A stretch of DNA of 64,000 nt from UBA6168 sp041163745. Its GTDB lineage: Bacteria; Bacteroidota; Bacteroidia; Chitinophagales; Saprospiraceae. Below the pieces are notes generated by a model. The model searched no databases and had not been told where the DNA came from. It saw nothing but the letters and a program-made list of their open reading frames with translations. The DNA is taken from the NCBI GenBank assembly GCA_041163745.1, contig JBEAQU010000033.1, forward strand, positions 62,001-126,000, read 5' to 3'. A program made the translations under genes and the position numbers. Each line of letters begins with the position of its first letter. Position 1 is the first letter of the stretch. Of the stretch, positions 28,610-37,028 are shown piece by piece.

Positions 28610-30304
28610 ATGAACAGCAGGCCCTTATTGGAGTGTGTACCCAATTTTTCCGAAGGAAGAGATACAGAAGTCATCCGCCGGATCACGGAGGAGATCGCCG
28701 CTGTGGAGGGCGTCCTGTTGTTGGACGTGGACCCCGGCAAGGCGACGAACCGTACGGTGGTCACATTCGTAGGGGAGCCGGAGGCAGTGGTGGAAGCGGC
28801 GTTCCGGGCGATCGTGAAGGCGGCCGAGCTGATTGACATGCGGCAACACCGGGGGGAGCATCCCCGGATGGGCGCCACCGATGTCTGTCCGTTGATTCCT
28901 GTGGCCAACCTGAGCATGGAGGAGACGGTGCAATGGGCACGCAAGCTGTCGGAGCGGGTCGGAGCGGAGGCCGGCATCCCGGTATATCTGTACGAATATG
29001 CGGCCACCCGGCCTGCGCGTCGCAACCTGGCCACCATCCGTGCTGGAGAATACGAAGGGTTGGCGGAAAAGATGAAAGATCCGGACTGGCAGCCGGATTT
29101 CGGTCCGACGGCGTTCCATGCCCTGGCCGGTGCCACTGTGATCGGTGCCCGTGACTTTCTGGTCGCCTATAACGTGAACCTGAACACCGTCAGCGAAAGG
29201 AGGGCCAACTCCGTCGCATTCGATGTCCGGGAGCAAGGCAGGATCCTGCGCAAAGGACATCCCGTCACCGGGGAAATCATGCTCGACGAAAAGGGCCAAC
29301 CGATCCGCCAACCGGGTACCTGCCGGGCGGTCAAGGGAATCGGTTGGTACATACCGGAATACGGGATCGCACAGGTCTCCATGAACCTGACCAACCTGTC
29401 CGTAACACCCCTGCACAAGGCGTTCGAGGCATGTTGTGAGAGCGCCGAGAAAAGGGGACTGCGGGTCACCGGATCGGAATTGGTCGGCCTTGTTCCCTTG
29501 CAGGTCATGCTCGACGCCGGAAGACACTTCCTGCGGAAACAAGGGTGGAGCACCGGTCTGCCGGAGAAGGACATCCTGCATATGGCTGTGAAATCCATGG
29601 GATTGGACGAGCTCGGGCCTTTCGACCCGTACAAGAAAATCATCGAGTACCGGCTGCAGGAAGGCGACAAGGAATCCAAAATGCTCACCGGGCTTTCCCT
29701 ACGTGACTTTGCGGACGAGACCTCGCGTGACAGCCCTGCCCCCGGCGGCGGTTCCATCGCCGCCTATACCGGTGCCCTCGGGGCTGCCCTCGGCACCATG
29801 GTGGCCAATCTGAGCGCCGGCAAAAGAGGCTGGGAACACCGTACCGACGAATTCTCCGATTGGGCGGAGAAGGGACAGGCCCTGAAATCCAGCTTGTTGA
29901 CCCTGGTCGACGAGGACACCAAGGCGTTCAACCGGATCATGGAGGCCTTCCGCCTCCCCAAATCCACCGAAACGGAGATTACCGTCCGCCGGGAAGCCAT
30001 CGAGGCCGCCACCCTGCACGCCACCCTGGTCCCCCTGCAAACCATGGAGGCCGCCCTCGAAGTGCTCCCGCTCGCGGAGACCATGGTCCTGAACGGAAAC
30101 CCCAACTCCGTAACCGATGCGGCCGTCGGGGCAATATGTGCTCACGCAGCGGTCCTTAGCGCATGGCTAAACGTAAAAATCAATGCAAAAAGCCTTACAA
30201 ACAAAGCAATTGCAGATGATATACTAAATAAATCTAAAATATTGGCGGCTTCATCGAGCGACCTACAGGAAAAAATTCTAACTTTACTGGAGAAAAAGTT
30301 GTAA
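28610..30304 (+). CDS. ftcD: Bifunctional glutamate formimidoyltransferase / formiminotetrahydrofolate cyclodeaminase
   Basis: This is a 564-residue fusion, the length of full FTCD. The start at 28610 gives MNSRPLLECVPNFSEGRD, the conserved N-terminus. The formiminotransferase part (to ~residue 330) includes QHRGEHPRMGATDVCPLIP with the catalytic His region. The cyclodeaminase part begins near SLRDFADETSRDSPAPGGGS and includes NSVTDAAVGA. It transfers the formimino group from the histidine-degradation product formiminoglutamate to tetrahydrofolate and then releases ammonia. No other hut genes are nearby. The last ~170 bp switch abruptly to AT-rich codons (AAA, ATA, AAT, TTA) although the frame and the family-like tail are kept. 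Confidence 0.93.
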   Translation: MNSRPLLECVPNFSEGRDTEVIRRITEEIAAVEGVLLLDVDPGKATNRTVVTFVGEPEAVVEAAFRAIVKAAELIDMRQHRGEHPRMGATDVCPLIPVANLSMEETVQWARKLSERVGAEAGIPVYLYEYAATRPARRNLATIRAGEYEGLAEKMKDPDWQPDFGPTAFHALAGATVIGARDFLVAYNVNLNTVSERRANSVAFDVREQGRILRKGHPVTGEIMLDEKGQPIRQPGTCRAVKGIGWYIPEYGIAQVSMNLTNLSVTPLHKAFEACCESAEKRGLRVTGSELVGLVPLQVMLDAGRHFLRKQGWSTGLPEKDILHMAVKSMGLDELGPFDPYKKIIEYRLQEGDKESKMLTGLSLRDFADETSRDSPAPGGGSIAAYTGALGAALGTMVANLSAGKRGWEHRTDEFSDWAEKGQALKSSLLTLVDEDTKAFNRIMEAFRLPKSTETEITVRREAIEAATLHATLVPLQTMEAALEVLPLAETMVLNGNPNSVTDAAVGAICAHAAVLSAWLNVKINAKSLTNKAIADDILNKSKILAASSSDLQEKILTLLEKKL

Positions 30305-30660
30305 TACAACAGCCCGGCTTTCTCGACCAGTAAAGTCACCACCATGAACAACAAACAACCCTTGCCTGACCGCGTATCTGCCTTTCGGATTCCCTGCGTC
30401 CGTTCACTACCCAGTACCAACACTTTCCATCCCTTGGCACTTTGCCGACCTGCTTTCCTGCACGCTGAAAATGGATCGCCAACCGCTCACGGATTTCGGT
30501 CCCTGCGGTTGCGAGGTTGTTAGGGTTTTCCCGTAGCATTTCCCACTTCACAAACAGCTGCATCCGATTGGTGATCACCCATTACTGACACATCGGAAAA
30601 TCATGCGGATTGAGGAGTAACCGGAGCTGTAGTCCTGCTTGAAATTATATTGGCAATCAG
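30305..30660. other. Intergenic region, no supported gene
   Basis: 356 bp between ftcD and an exported protein. A minus-strand frame from GTG 30578 to 30336 could give 80 residues but has no recognisable similarity or start context. No clear promoter consensus precedes the next gene; TATATTGG at ~30647 is a weak candidate. Confidence 0.4.
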
Positions 30661-31650
30661 ATGAAGTACCAATTCTTACCCACCATGCTGCGCATGCTGC
30701 CGGCCTTATTCATAGGGGGCATGCAACTGACCATCCCGGCGGACGCCACCGCCCAACATTACAGTTACATAACCGACCGCAGGTTCTTCAGCCCCGGAGA
30801 ACTGGCCGGCTACACATTCTACCCTGCCCAAAAGAAGGTGCTGACCGGTATCACGAAGACCATTGCGCCTGGAAAATATGCTTTCGGCATCACCTACAAA
30901 CATCTGTATGTCACCGGTGAAGGAATCGAGGGTGTTTACACCATCTATTCGAGCCAACAGCGCGATTACGGCTTCCTTCTCGACATCATTCACACCCGCA
31001 ACGCCCGTCTGCGCGGATACCTCAAGATCATTCAGAACAAGTACGGGATGGTCGAATCCCTGGTTTTCCGCCGCTCCGCCAACGAAGTGGAATCCGTCTT
31101 CCTCATCGCCCCACTCCCCGTCGAACAACGGGAAAAGGAAAAGGAATTCTTCACCGACCGGGGGGAACTGGCTATTCCATCCGTGGACCGACTCTGGGGA
31201 CAAATCGTCAGACCCTTCATGTGCGTCCACCAGGATTCGTATCTACAGGAGCGATTCTCCGTCTCCGACAGCATTGAAATCGCTTTCCTTTCCGGTACGG
31301 AGGCCGAAATCCGCGAGCAACTCAAGTCCAGATACCCCATGGAACAATCCTCCCTGGCTGCCGACCTGGGCTCGATCCTGTCCGGAAACGACCGGAGACC
31401 TTCCAAATCCACCCAATACCTTTACCTGGACCTACGCACCGGCCTGCATGACTCCCGGATGAAATCCATCACCTTTCCAATCCGTAAAATCATTGAAAAG
31501 GAAGACCGTAACGCCGGCCTGACGGAAGAACGGTACCGCTGGGAATTCATTACGGACAGCAAGGAGAAAATCACCTTGTTTCTCAACGGAGACCATACGG
31601 TCAGCTCCTTCCTCATCGGCAACGACCTGTTCCTCATGCGTGGGTTCTGA
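30661..31650 (+). CDS. Hypothetical exported protein
   Basis: This is a 329-residue protein with a signal-peptide-like N-terminus (hydrophobic stretch then PADATAQ). The mature chain begins HYSYITDRRFFSPGELAGYTFYPA and is alpha/beta in character with alternating charged and aromatic residues. I recognise no family. The tidy signal peptide and codon use typical of the region support a real gene. It converges on a beta-barrel protein gene with 75 bp between them. Confidence 0.7.
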   Translation: MKYQFLPTMLRMLPALFIGGMQLTIPADATAQHYSYITDRRFFSPGELAGYTFYPAQKKVLTGITKTIAPGKYAFGITYKHLYVTGEGIEGVYTIYSSQQRDYGFLLDIIHTRNARLRGYLKIIQNKYGMVESLVFRRSANEVESVFLIAPLPVEQREKEKEFFTDRGELAIPSVDRLWGQIVRPFMCVHQDSYLQERFSVSDSIEIAFLSGTEAEIREQLKSRYPMEQSSLAADLGSILSGNDRRPSKSTQYLYLDLRTGLHDSRMKSITFPIRKIIEKEDRNAGLTEERYRWEFITDSKEKITLFLNGDHTVSSFLIGNDLFLMRGF

Positions 31651-31725
31651 ATCGTGCGGCCCCAAACGACCGTATTCCCGCCGCATGTCGGACACGTCGG
31701 TCAGGCGCGAGTACCCAGCAGGCAC

Positions 31726-32613
31726 TCAAAAAGAAAAGCCGATGGAACATTGGAGAGACATCAGGCGGTCGTCATCCTCCCGCCGCACAAGATTTCCGTC
31801 GGTGTCCAACGCACGCAGGGAGACATCCGCCTGTGTCCGGGTGACATCCAGCAGCCCGTAGTACATCCTTCCGGAAACGTACAGACTGCCGTTCAGGAAG
31901 ACGGACAAGCCGCCCAACACTCCCGCATCCAAACGGCGGTACAGTTTGCCGGGATCATCCCCGAACTCAAAGTACGCTCCGGCCGCCTGCGGAATGACAT
32001 AAGTCTTGCCTTGATACGAAATGGTGGCGGGCGGATCCGTCAGCCGCACTTCTCCGGGAACGTCCGAAAGGAAGTTGGCATCCAGCTCGTGTGAAAATTC
32101 AGGCAAGGGCGGAAAAGTCTGCGCAGATCCGCCGAAACGCAATTCGCCGAACCCTGTTGCGGACAACAATACGCCGACGCTCCCGCCGGCATATACTTCC
32201 AAAAACGGAACCGGGCGGAAATAACCGGCCAGCGGAATGTCCAGATAGGAATGATTGACGCTCACATCCATCTTCCTCATCCCGGATACCCAGCTCGAAG
32301 AACGGTCCGCCTCCAACAGCCGGTAATAGGAGGGCCCCTCGTAGGAACGTCTTCCTCCTTTCTGGGTAAAGAGCAGCTCCACCCGCGCACCCATCAGGTC
32401 CGTCGCCTCGTAGGTCAGGGTGGCACCGACGTGAAAACCTGTGTTCAGGTCGAACCGTTCCGACGACTGGTCCGACGAACTTTGTTCAGTGGGACCACGG
32501 AACGTATTGAAATTCAATCCGGCCTTGAAACCCACACCCAGGTCCTGGGCCGACACTGACCCTACCGCCAGGGCTAACAAACATCCGCAGATCCGCTTTT
32601 TCATTCGATTCAT
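31726..32613 (-). CDS. PorT-like small outer-membrane beta-barrel protein
   Basis: This is a 295-residue protein from the ATG at 32613 (MNRMKKRICG); ATG 32604 is an alternative. A signal peptide ends SVSAQ. The mature start 'DLGVGFKAGLNFNTF' is the hallmark of the Bacteroidota PorT/OMP_b-brl_2 barrels, followed by strands such as GFHVGATLTYEATDLMGARVELLFTQKGGR, SYLDIPLAGYFRPVPFLEVYAGGSVG and a C-terminal strand ending in Phe. The ligand or role is unknown. An exact TACATTTG promoter lies 102 bp upstream on the minus strand. Confidence 0.82.
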   Translation of the reverse strand: MNRMKKRICGCLLALAVGSVSAQDLGVGFKAGLNFNTFRGPTEQSSSDQSSERFDLNTGFHVGATLTYEATDLMGARVELLFTQKGGRRSYEGPSYYRLLEADRSSSWVSGMRKMDVSVNHSYLDIPLAGYFRPVPFLEVYAGGSVGVLLSATGFGELRFGGSAQTFPPLPEFSHELDANFLSDVPGEVRLTDPPATISYQGKTYVIPQAAGAYFEFGDDPGKLYRRLDAGVLGGLSVFLNGSLYVSGRMYYGLLDVTRTQADVSLRALDTDGNLVRREDDDRLMSLQCSIGFSF

Positions 32614-32714
32614 TTTTATGTACCGCCTAGGGAAACGCACACCGGCTCCAGGTAGAACCATGGTTCCGGAATCGCTGCAGCCCACCCGGCGAGGGCGTCT
32701 GCACACAGCCCGTA

Positions 32715-32722
32715 CAAATGTA
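32715..32722 (-). promoter_or_regulatory. Promoter -7 element TACATTTG for the beta-barrel gene
   Basis: Exact TAnnTTTG match on the minus strand, ~102 bp upstream of the start. No clear -33 element. Confidence 0.5.
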
Positions 32723-33066
32723 GCGGATTAATCGCAATCGAAACGGGCGCGAACCAAAATGTCGCATCGCATGCGCATCATGGATGTCAGGCGACGGAAG
32801 GTGTTCCCTGCGATGCCATCGGCGACACGAGCAACGACGAACGGCAGGAGACCGGGCGGCAGGCCTGACCGGCGACCTGCCAGTGTCTGCCGCCACATGG
32901 CACGGGGTTGGTGTCATCGACCGTCACCTGCCTACCGTTTTGTACCTGCATGCGGATGCTGACCACCCGGCACCACCGCCTCCTGTCCGTGCCGTCGGAC
33001 AGGTTTCACCTGCCGGCTGACATCGGAACCATTCCTGCGGTTTTCCGTTCCAATGCGTATGTGGAT

Positions 33067-33074
33067 TATATTTG
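33067..33074 (+). promoter_or_regulatory. Promoter -7 element TATATTTG for asd
   Basis: Exact TAnnTTTG match; a leader of about 140-145 nt separates it from the asd ATG. Confidence 0.5.
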
Positions 33075-33224
33075 CGGGAAAAGCGGCAGGAAAAGTCCCG
33101 CTCTCCTTTTCCGACAAGCTTTGAACCCCGGTCCCCGCCTTCCCGTCAGCAGGCGAGGCAGCCGACGGATTCCGGAAGTCAGGCCTCGGAAGGGACCGCA
33201 CCACACCGTAAAAGTGCTGAAAAT

Positions 33225-34226
33225 ATGAAAGTAGCTGTAGTAGGTGCCACCGGCCTCGTGGGCTCGGTCATGCTGGAAGTGTTGGCGGAACGCCGGTTCC
33301 CGGTAACGGACCTGCTCCCCGTCGCCTCCGAACGATCCGTCGGGAAGCCTTTGCGGTTCCGCGACCGGGAACACCACATAGTGGGTATGGAGGAAGCTGT
33401 GGCGGCACGGCCTGCCGTCGCCATCTTTTCGGCCGGCGGATCGACGTCCCGCGAATGGGCGCCCCGCTTCGCCGAGGCAGGTACCACCGTCATCGACAAT
33501 TCCTCCGCATGGCGGATGGATCCTGACGTCAAGCTGGTCGTTCCGGAAGTGAATGCCGACGTGCTGACACCCGACGACCGAATCATCGCCAATCCGAACT
33601 GTTCCACCATTCAGATGGTCGTCGTCCTGGCCCCGCTCCACCGCCTGTACGGAGTCCGGCGGCTGGTCATCTCCACTTACCAGTCCATCACCGGTACCGG
33701 TGTGAAGGCCGTCAAGCAGTATCAGCTCGAGCAGAAAGGGTTCCGTCCTGCCCCGGAGGAGATGGCCTACCCTTACCAGATCTTTGAGAACTGCCTGCCA
33801 CATATCGATGCCTTCCTGGAAAACGGGTATACGAAGGAGGAGATGAAGATGGTGAACGAAACCAGAAAGATCATGCGCGAACCCGACATCGGCATTACCG
33901 CGACAACCGTCCGGGTTCCGGTGCTCGGCGGACATTCGGAATCCGTGAACGTCTCCTTCGACAAAGCCTTCGACCTCGACACGGTAAGGACAGTCCTTTC
34001 GGAGGCCCCCGGTGTGGTCGTCATCGACGAAGTGGATCGGCTCCAGTATCCGATGCCCTTGTTTTCCAGACACAAGGACGATGTCTTCGTGGGCCGTATC
34101 CGGCGGGATGAGAGCATTGCGAACGGACTGAACCTTTGGATCGTGGCCGACAACCTCCGCAAGGGTGCCGCCACCAACGCGGTTCAGATCGCCGAATACC
34201 TGCTCGGCCGGCAATGGATCGGATAA
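33225..34226 (+). CDS. asd: Aspartate-semialdehyde dehydrogenase
   Basis: This is a 333-residue enzyme, standard length. ATG 33225 gives MKVAVVGATGLVGSVML with the NADP-binding GATGLVG at residues 7-13; the frame is open upstream without family similarity. The catalytic cysteine is Cys126 in NPNCSTIQ, and the catalytic His lies in RVPVLGGHSESVNV. The enzyme makes aspartate semialdehyde from aspartyl phosphate, the branch point for lysine/diaminopimelate, threonine and methionine. It is apparently monocistronic, flanked downstream by a long palindrome. Confidence 0.95.
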   Translation: MKVAVVGATGLVGSVMLEVLAERRFPVTDLLPVASERSVGKPLRFRDREHHIVGMEEAVAARPAVAIFSAGGSTSREWAPRFAEAGTTVIDNSSAWRMDPDVKLVVPEVNADVLTPDDRIIANPNCSTIQMVVVLAPLHRLYGVRRLVISTYQSITGTGVKAVKQYQLEQKGFRPAPEEMAYPYQIFENCLPHIDAFLENGYTKEEMKMVNETRKIMREPDIGITATTVRVPVLGGHSESVNVSFDKAFDLDTVRTVLSEAPGVVVIDEVDRLQYPMPLFSRHKDDVFVGRIRRDESIANGLNLWIVADNLRKGAATNAVQIAEYLLGRQWIG

Positions 34227-34281
34227 GCTGATATTTGCCGCCCGCACCATCATTCCTTCTCCGCGAATCCACTCCGGCGTT

Positions 34282-34317
34282 GCGGGACCGACCCCGGCAT
34301 GCCGGGGTCAGTCCCGC
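34282..34317. repeat. Near-perfect 36-bp palindrome downstream of asd
   Basis: GCGGGAC/GTCCCGC outer arms and GACCCCGG/CCGGGGTC inner arms meet at a central GCATGC, with one C-A mismatch. It could act as the asd terminator hairpin although no T-run follows (CCTCCCC), or be a REP-like element. Confidence 0.65.
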
Positions 34318-34422
34318 CCTCCCCCTGTCCTCGCGGCTCCAATTCCACATCTCACGGCGGTGCCGCAGCCGCCGGACGGACCCGACCACCGCGTCCTCGG
34401 GAACCTTCGCTTCGACAAGCCT

Positions 34423-34436
34423 ACCTAACTTTAGGT
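34423..34436. promoter_or_regulatory. Palindrome ACCTAA-CT-TTAGGT, candidate metal-regulator operator
   Basis: Six-base perfect arms around two bases, 104 bp upstream of feoA. The CCTAA/TTAGG halves resemble the words bound by DtxR/MntR-family regulators, but in a different arrangement. Its position before an iron transporter makes iron-dependent control plausible. Confidence 0.35.
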
Positions 34437-34497
34437 ATTTTGTTTTGAAATTTGGCTAATCTTGACAAAAATCATCTTCAAAGACTGACCGGACGAT

Positions 34498-34505
34498 TAA
34501 TTTTG
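34498..34505 (+). promoter_or_regulatory. Promoter -7 element TAATTTTG for feoAB
   Basis: Exact TAnnTTTG match 34 bp before the feoA ATG. Confidence 0.55.
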
Positions 34506-34539
34506 CTTTGTCTGAATTTAATCTAAATAAGAAAAAGGC

Positions 34540-34779
34540 ATGCATTGTCCAATAAACATGTTGACGGAGGGCGAAGCGGGAAGAATAGTCCGATTCACAC
34601 GGGAGGACGTGGCGGGAAAGATGGTGATGATGGGTGTCCTTCCCGGGAGCCAGGTACAGCTTGTTAGGATCGCCCCCTTCAAGGGGGGATACTATCTGAA
34701 GATCGACGGCATGAGCATGGCCGTTCGGCAACAGGAGGCGAGCAGCATCGTACTGGAAATAGGGAACGGCGCAATATGA
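34540..34779 (+). CDS. feoA: Ferrous iron transport protein A
   Basis: This is a 79-residue SH3-like protein of FeoA length. Typical segments are LTEGEAGRIV, MVMMGVLPGSQVQLVRIAPF and DGMSMAVRQQEASSIVL. ATG 34540 is used; ATG 34558 would shorten it by six residues and is also plausible. FeoA is a small cytoplasmic partner of the FeoB permease. Its stop overlaps the feoB start by four bases (ATGA), so the two are translationally coupled. Confidence 0.95.
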   Translation: MHCPINMLTEGEAGRIVRFTREDVAGKMVMMGVLPGSQVQLVRIAPFKGGYYLKIDGMSMAVRQQEASSIVLEIGNGAI

Positions 34780-36884
34780 GGAAGATTGCCTTGGTAGGCA
34801 ACCCGAACAGTGGAAAATCCACCGTGTTCAACCAACTGACGGGGCTCCGGCAGAAGGTCGCCAATTTTCCGGGCGTCACAGTGGAACGGAAGGTGGGAAT
34901 CTGGACGTTGGCGGAGGGCGAGCGTATCGGGCTGGTGGACCTTCCGGGAGCCTACAGCCTGTATCCCAATTCGATGGATGAGCGGATCGTGCTGAACATC
35001 CTGACAAACCCACTGGACGAAGACCATCCGGATGCGGTGCTATACATCGCCGACATCCAATACCTGGACAAGCATTTCCTGCTGCTGACCCAACTGCTCG
35101 ACCTCGGCATTCCCTGCCTGCTGGTCCTCAACATGGCCGATGTCGCAGAAAAGGAGGGATTGACCGTGGATACCCGCTTGCTGTCCGACCGGCTGGGCAT
35201 TCCGGTCGTCAGCCTGAGCGCACGCATGGGTACCCACCTGGACATCCTGGAACTGGCCACCCGCAAGCTGTTGGACTCACCGTCCGCCCCCTTGGCACCA
35301 TTCTACCGGCTATCATCCGCCGAACGGCAACTGACGGAGAAAATCCGCGAAGCCACCGGCGAATCCGTGCCATACCGTGCCTTGTTGAAAGCCCATCATG
35401 GCAAGCTGCTGAACTGCTGGCGCTCGGCCGACGAACCGGAGCAGGTTCAGGCCATCCGTGAAGCCGAGCAATTCCAATCCGTGCGCCTCCAGATCGAAGA
35501 GACCATGCGGCGGTACGAGCAGTTCGAACCGCTGCTGCGGGATGCCGTCCGGCGTAAGCGGGAAACACGGAGCCTGACCGACCGCCTGGACAGCATCCTC
35601 ACCCATCGGGTCCTGGCTCCGGTAATCTTCTTCGTGACCATGTTCTTCGTTTTCCAGGCCATCTACAGCTGGGCTACCGTTCCGATGGACTGGATCGAGG
35701 CAGCAATCGCTTCGCTCGGCAACTGGTTGGGAAGCGTGCTGCCCGCCGGCTGGTTCAGCAGTCTGCTGACTGACGGCATCCTCGCCGGCCTGGGTGGCAT
35801 CCTGGTCTTCATACCACAGATCGCCATTCTTTTCCTGTTGATCGGCCTGCTGGAGGAGGTAGGCTACATGGCTCGGGCGGCCTTCATCTTCGACCGGTTG
35901 ATGCAGCCATTCGGACTGAACGGTCGCAGTGTGGTGGCCCTGGTGTCCGGCGGTGCCTGCGCCATCCCTGCCATCCTTTCCACCCGGACCATCGGCAACG
36001 GAAAGGAAAGACTGATCACCATCCTCGTCACCCCCTTCATCAGTTGTTCCGCCAGGATTCCCGTCTATACCGTACTGATCGGATTCGTGGTGCCGCAGAC
36101 CTCCCTCGGCCCATTCAACCTGCAGGGGATTGCATTCATGGGGCTGTACCTCCTTGGCATCGTCGCGGCCCTCGCTGCCGCCTGGATGCTGCGTTGGATC
36201 CTCCGCTCCGAGGAATCCTCCTGGCTCATGTTGCAGCTGCCTCCCTATCGCCGCCCTGTCTGGCGCAATGTCTGGCTCACCATTTATGAAAAGGTCTCCG
36301 CATTCGTCCTCGAAGCGGGCAAGGTCATCCTGCTCATCAGCATCGTCCTTTGGGGTATCGCCAGCTACGGACCTCCGGACGCCATGGAGGCGGCCGCCCG
36401 CTCGGCACAGGAGGCGGCCCGCGACAAAGGGCTGGATGATACCGCGACCGAAGACCTCGTCGCCGCATACCGGCTGGAGGCTTCCTTCGCCGGCCATGCA
36501 GGCAAATGGATGGAACCCGTCCTCAAACCCATCGGACTTGATTGGAAAATCGGCATCGCCCTGCTTACCTCCTTCGCTGCAAGGGAGGTTTTCGTAGGAA
36601 CCATGGCCACCATTTACAGCATCGGCAGCCGCGCCGACGAGGAGACGGTCCGCCAAAAACTGGCCTCCGCCCGCCATCCCGAAACCGGACTGCCCGTTTA
36701 CACGCCCGCCGTCGCTCTTTCCCTGCTGCTTTTCTACGTCTTCGCCCTGCAATGCATGAGCACCATGGCCGTCGTCCGCCGTGAAACAGGTTCCTGGAAA
36801 TGGCCCCTGCTACAATTCGGATGGATGACCGCCACCGCATACCTGGCCAGTTTCCTGGCCTTTCATGCCCTTCAGAACACCTGA
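34776..36884 (+). CDS. feoB: Ferrous iron transport protein B (GTP-gated Fe2+ permease)
   Basis: This is a 702-residue inner-membrane protein. The N-terminal G domain has the P-loop GNPNSGKST (residues 8-16), the switch region NFPGVTVE, DLPGAYSL (G3) and NMAD (G4). A linker is followed by the permease with GGILVFIPQIAILF, the Gate-motif segments SGGACAIPAILSTRTI and FISCSARIPVYTVL, and LTSFAAREVFVGTMATIY. FeoB imports ferrous iron under reducing or low-oxygen conditions. All expected motifs are intact. It follows feoA in a two-gene operon. Confidence 0.97.
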   Translation: MRKIALVGNPNSGKSTVFNQLTGLRQKVANFPGVTVERKVGIWTLAEGERIGLVDLPGAYSLYPNSMDERIVLNILTNPLDEDHPDAVLYIADIQYLDKHFLLLTQLLDLGIPCLLVLNMADVAEKEGLTVDTRLLSDRLGIPVVSLSARMGTHLDILELATRKLLDSPSAPLAPFYRLSSAERQLTEKIREATGESVPYRALLKAHHGKLLNCWRSADEPEQVQAIREAEQFQSVRLQIEETMRRYEQFEPLLRDAVRRKRETRSLTDRLDSILTHRVLAPVIFFVTMFFVFQAIYSWATVPMDWIEAAIASLGNWLGSVLPAGWFSSLLTDGILAGLGGILVFIPQIAILFLLIGLLEEVGYMARAAFIFDRLMQPFGLNGRSVVALVSGGACAIPAILSTRTIGNGKERLITILVTPFISCSARIPVYTVLIGFVVPQTSLGPFNLQGIAFMGLYLLGIVAALAAAWMLRWILRSEESSWLMLQLPPYRRPVWRNVWLTIYEKVSAFVLEAGKVILLISIVLWGIASYGPPDAMEAAARSAQEAARDKGLDDTATEDLVAAYRLEASFAGHAGKWMEPVLKPIGLDWKIGIALLTSFAAREVFVGTMATIYSIGSRADEETVRQKLASARHPETGLPVYTPAVALSLLLFYVFALQCMSTMAVVRRETGSWKWPLLQFGWMTATAYLASFLAFHALQNT

Positions 36885-36977
36885 CCGCAACGCAGCGGCA
36901 TGTACCCGCCCAAGCCATAAAATCCCACACCCTTATTGAAACTTCGCAATCTTTACTTATTTTCGTTCCACAAGTAG

Positions 36978-36985
36978 TATATTTG
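36978..36985 (+). promoter_or_regulatory. Promoter -7 element TATATTTG for the CBS-like gene
   Basis: Exact TAnnTTTG match 43 bp upstream of ATG 37029, in an AT-rich stretch. Confidence 0.55.
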
Positions 36986-37028
36986 CAAATTATCCTCCAA
37001 ACAAATACAGCGCAAAACCCCCGGTTTT

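Larger units (their letters stand above)
32614..33224. other. Divergent intergenic region between barrel protein and asd
   Basis: 611 bp. It holds the minus-strand promoter at 32715-32722 and the asd promoter at 33067-33074. The middle ~340 bp is GC-rich without a convincing gene. I checked the 140-nt asd leader for lysine- or SAM-riboswitch-like motifs and saw none. Confidence 0.5.
34227..34539. other. Intergenic region between asd and feoA
   Basis: 313 bp. It contains the palindrome at 34282-34317, the possible metal-regulator operator at 34423-34436 and the feoA promoter at 34498-34505. The last ~120 bp is AT-rich. Confidence 0.5.

Noticed and set aside
30336..30578. 80-codon minus-strand frame between ftcD and the exported protein
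   Set aside because: Protein-like composition but only a GTG start, no promoter, no known family; too weak to call a gene.
33075..33224. Possible lysine or SAM riboswitch in the asd leader
   Set aside because: The 140-nt leader was read for conserved riboswitch cores and none was recognised.
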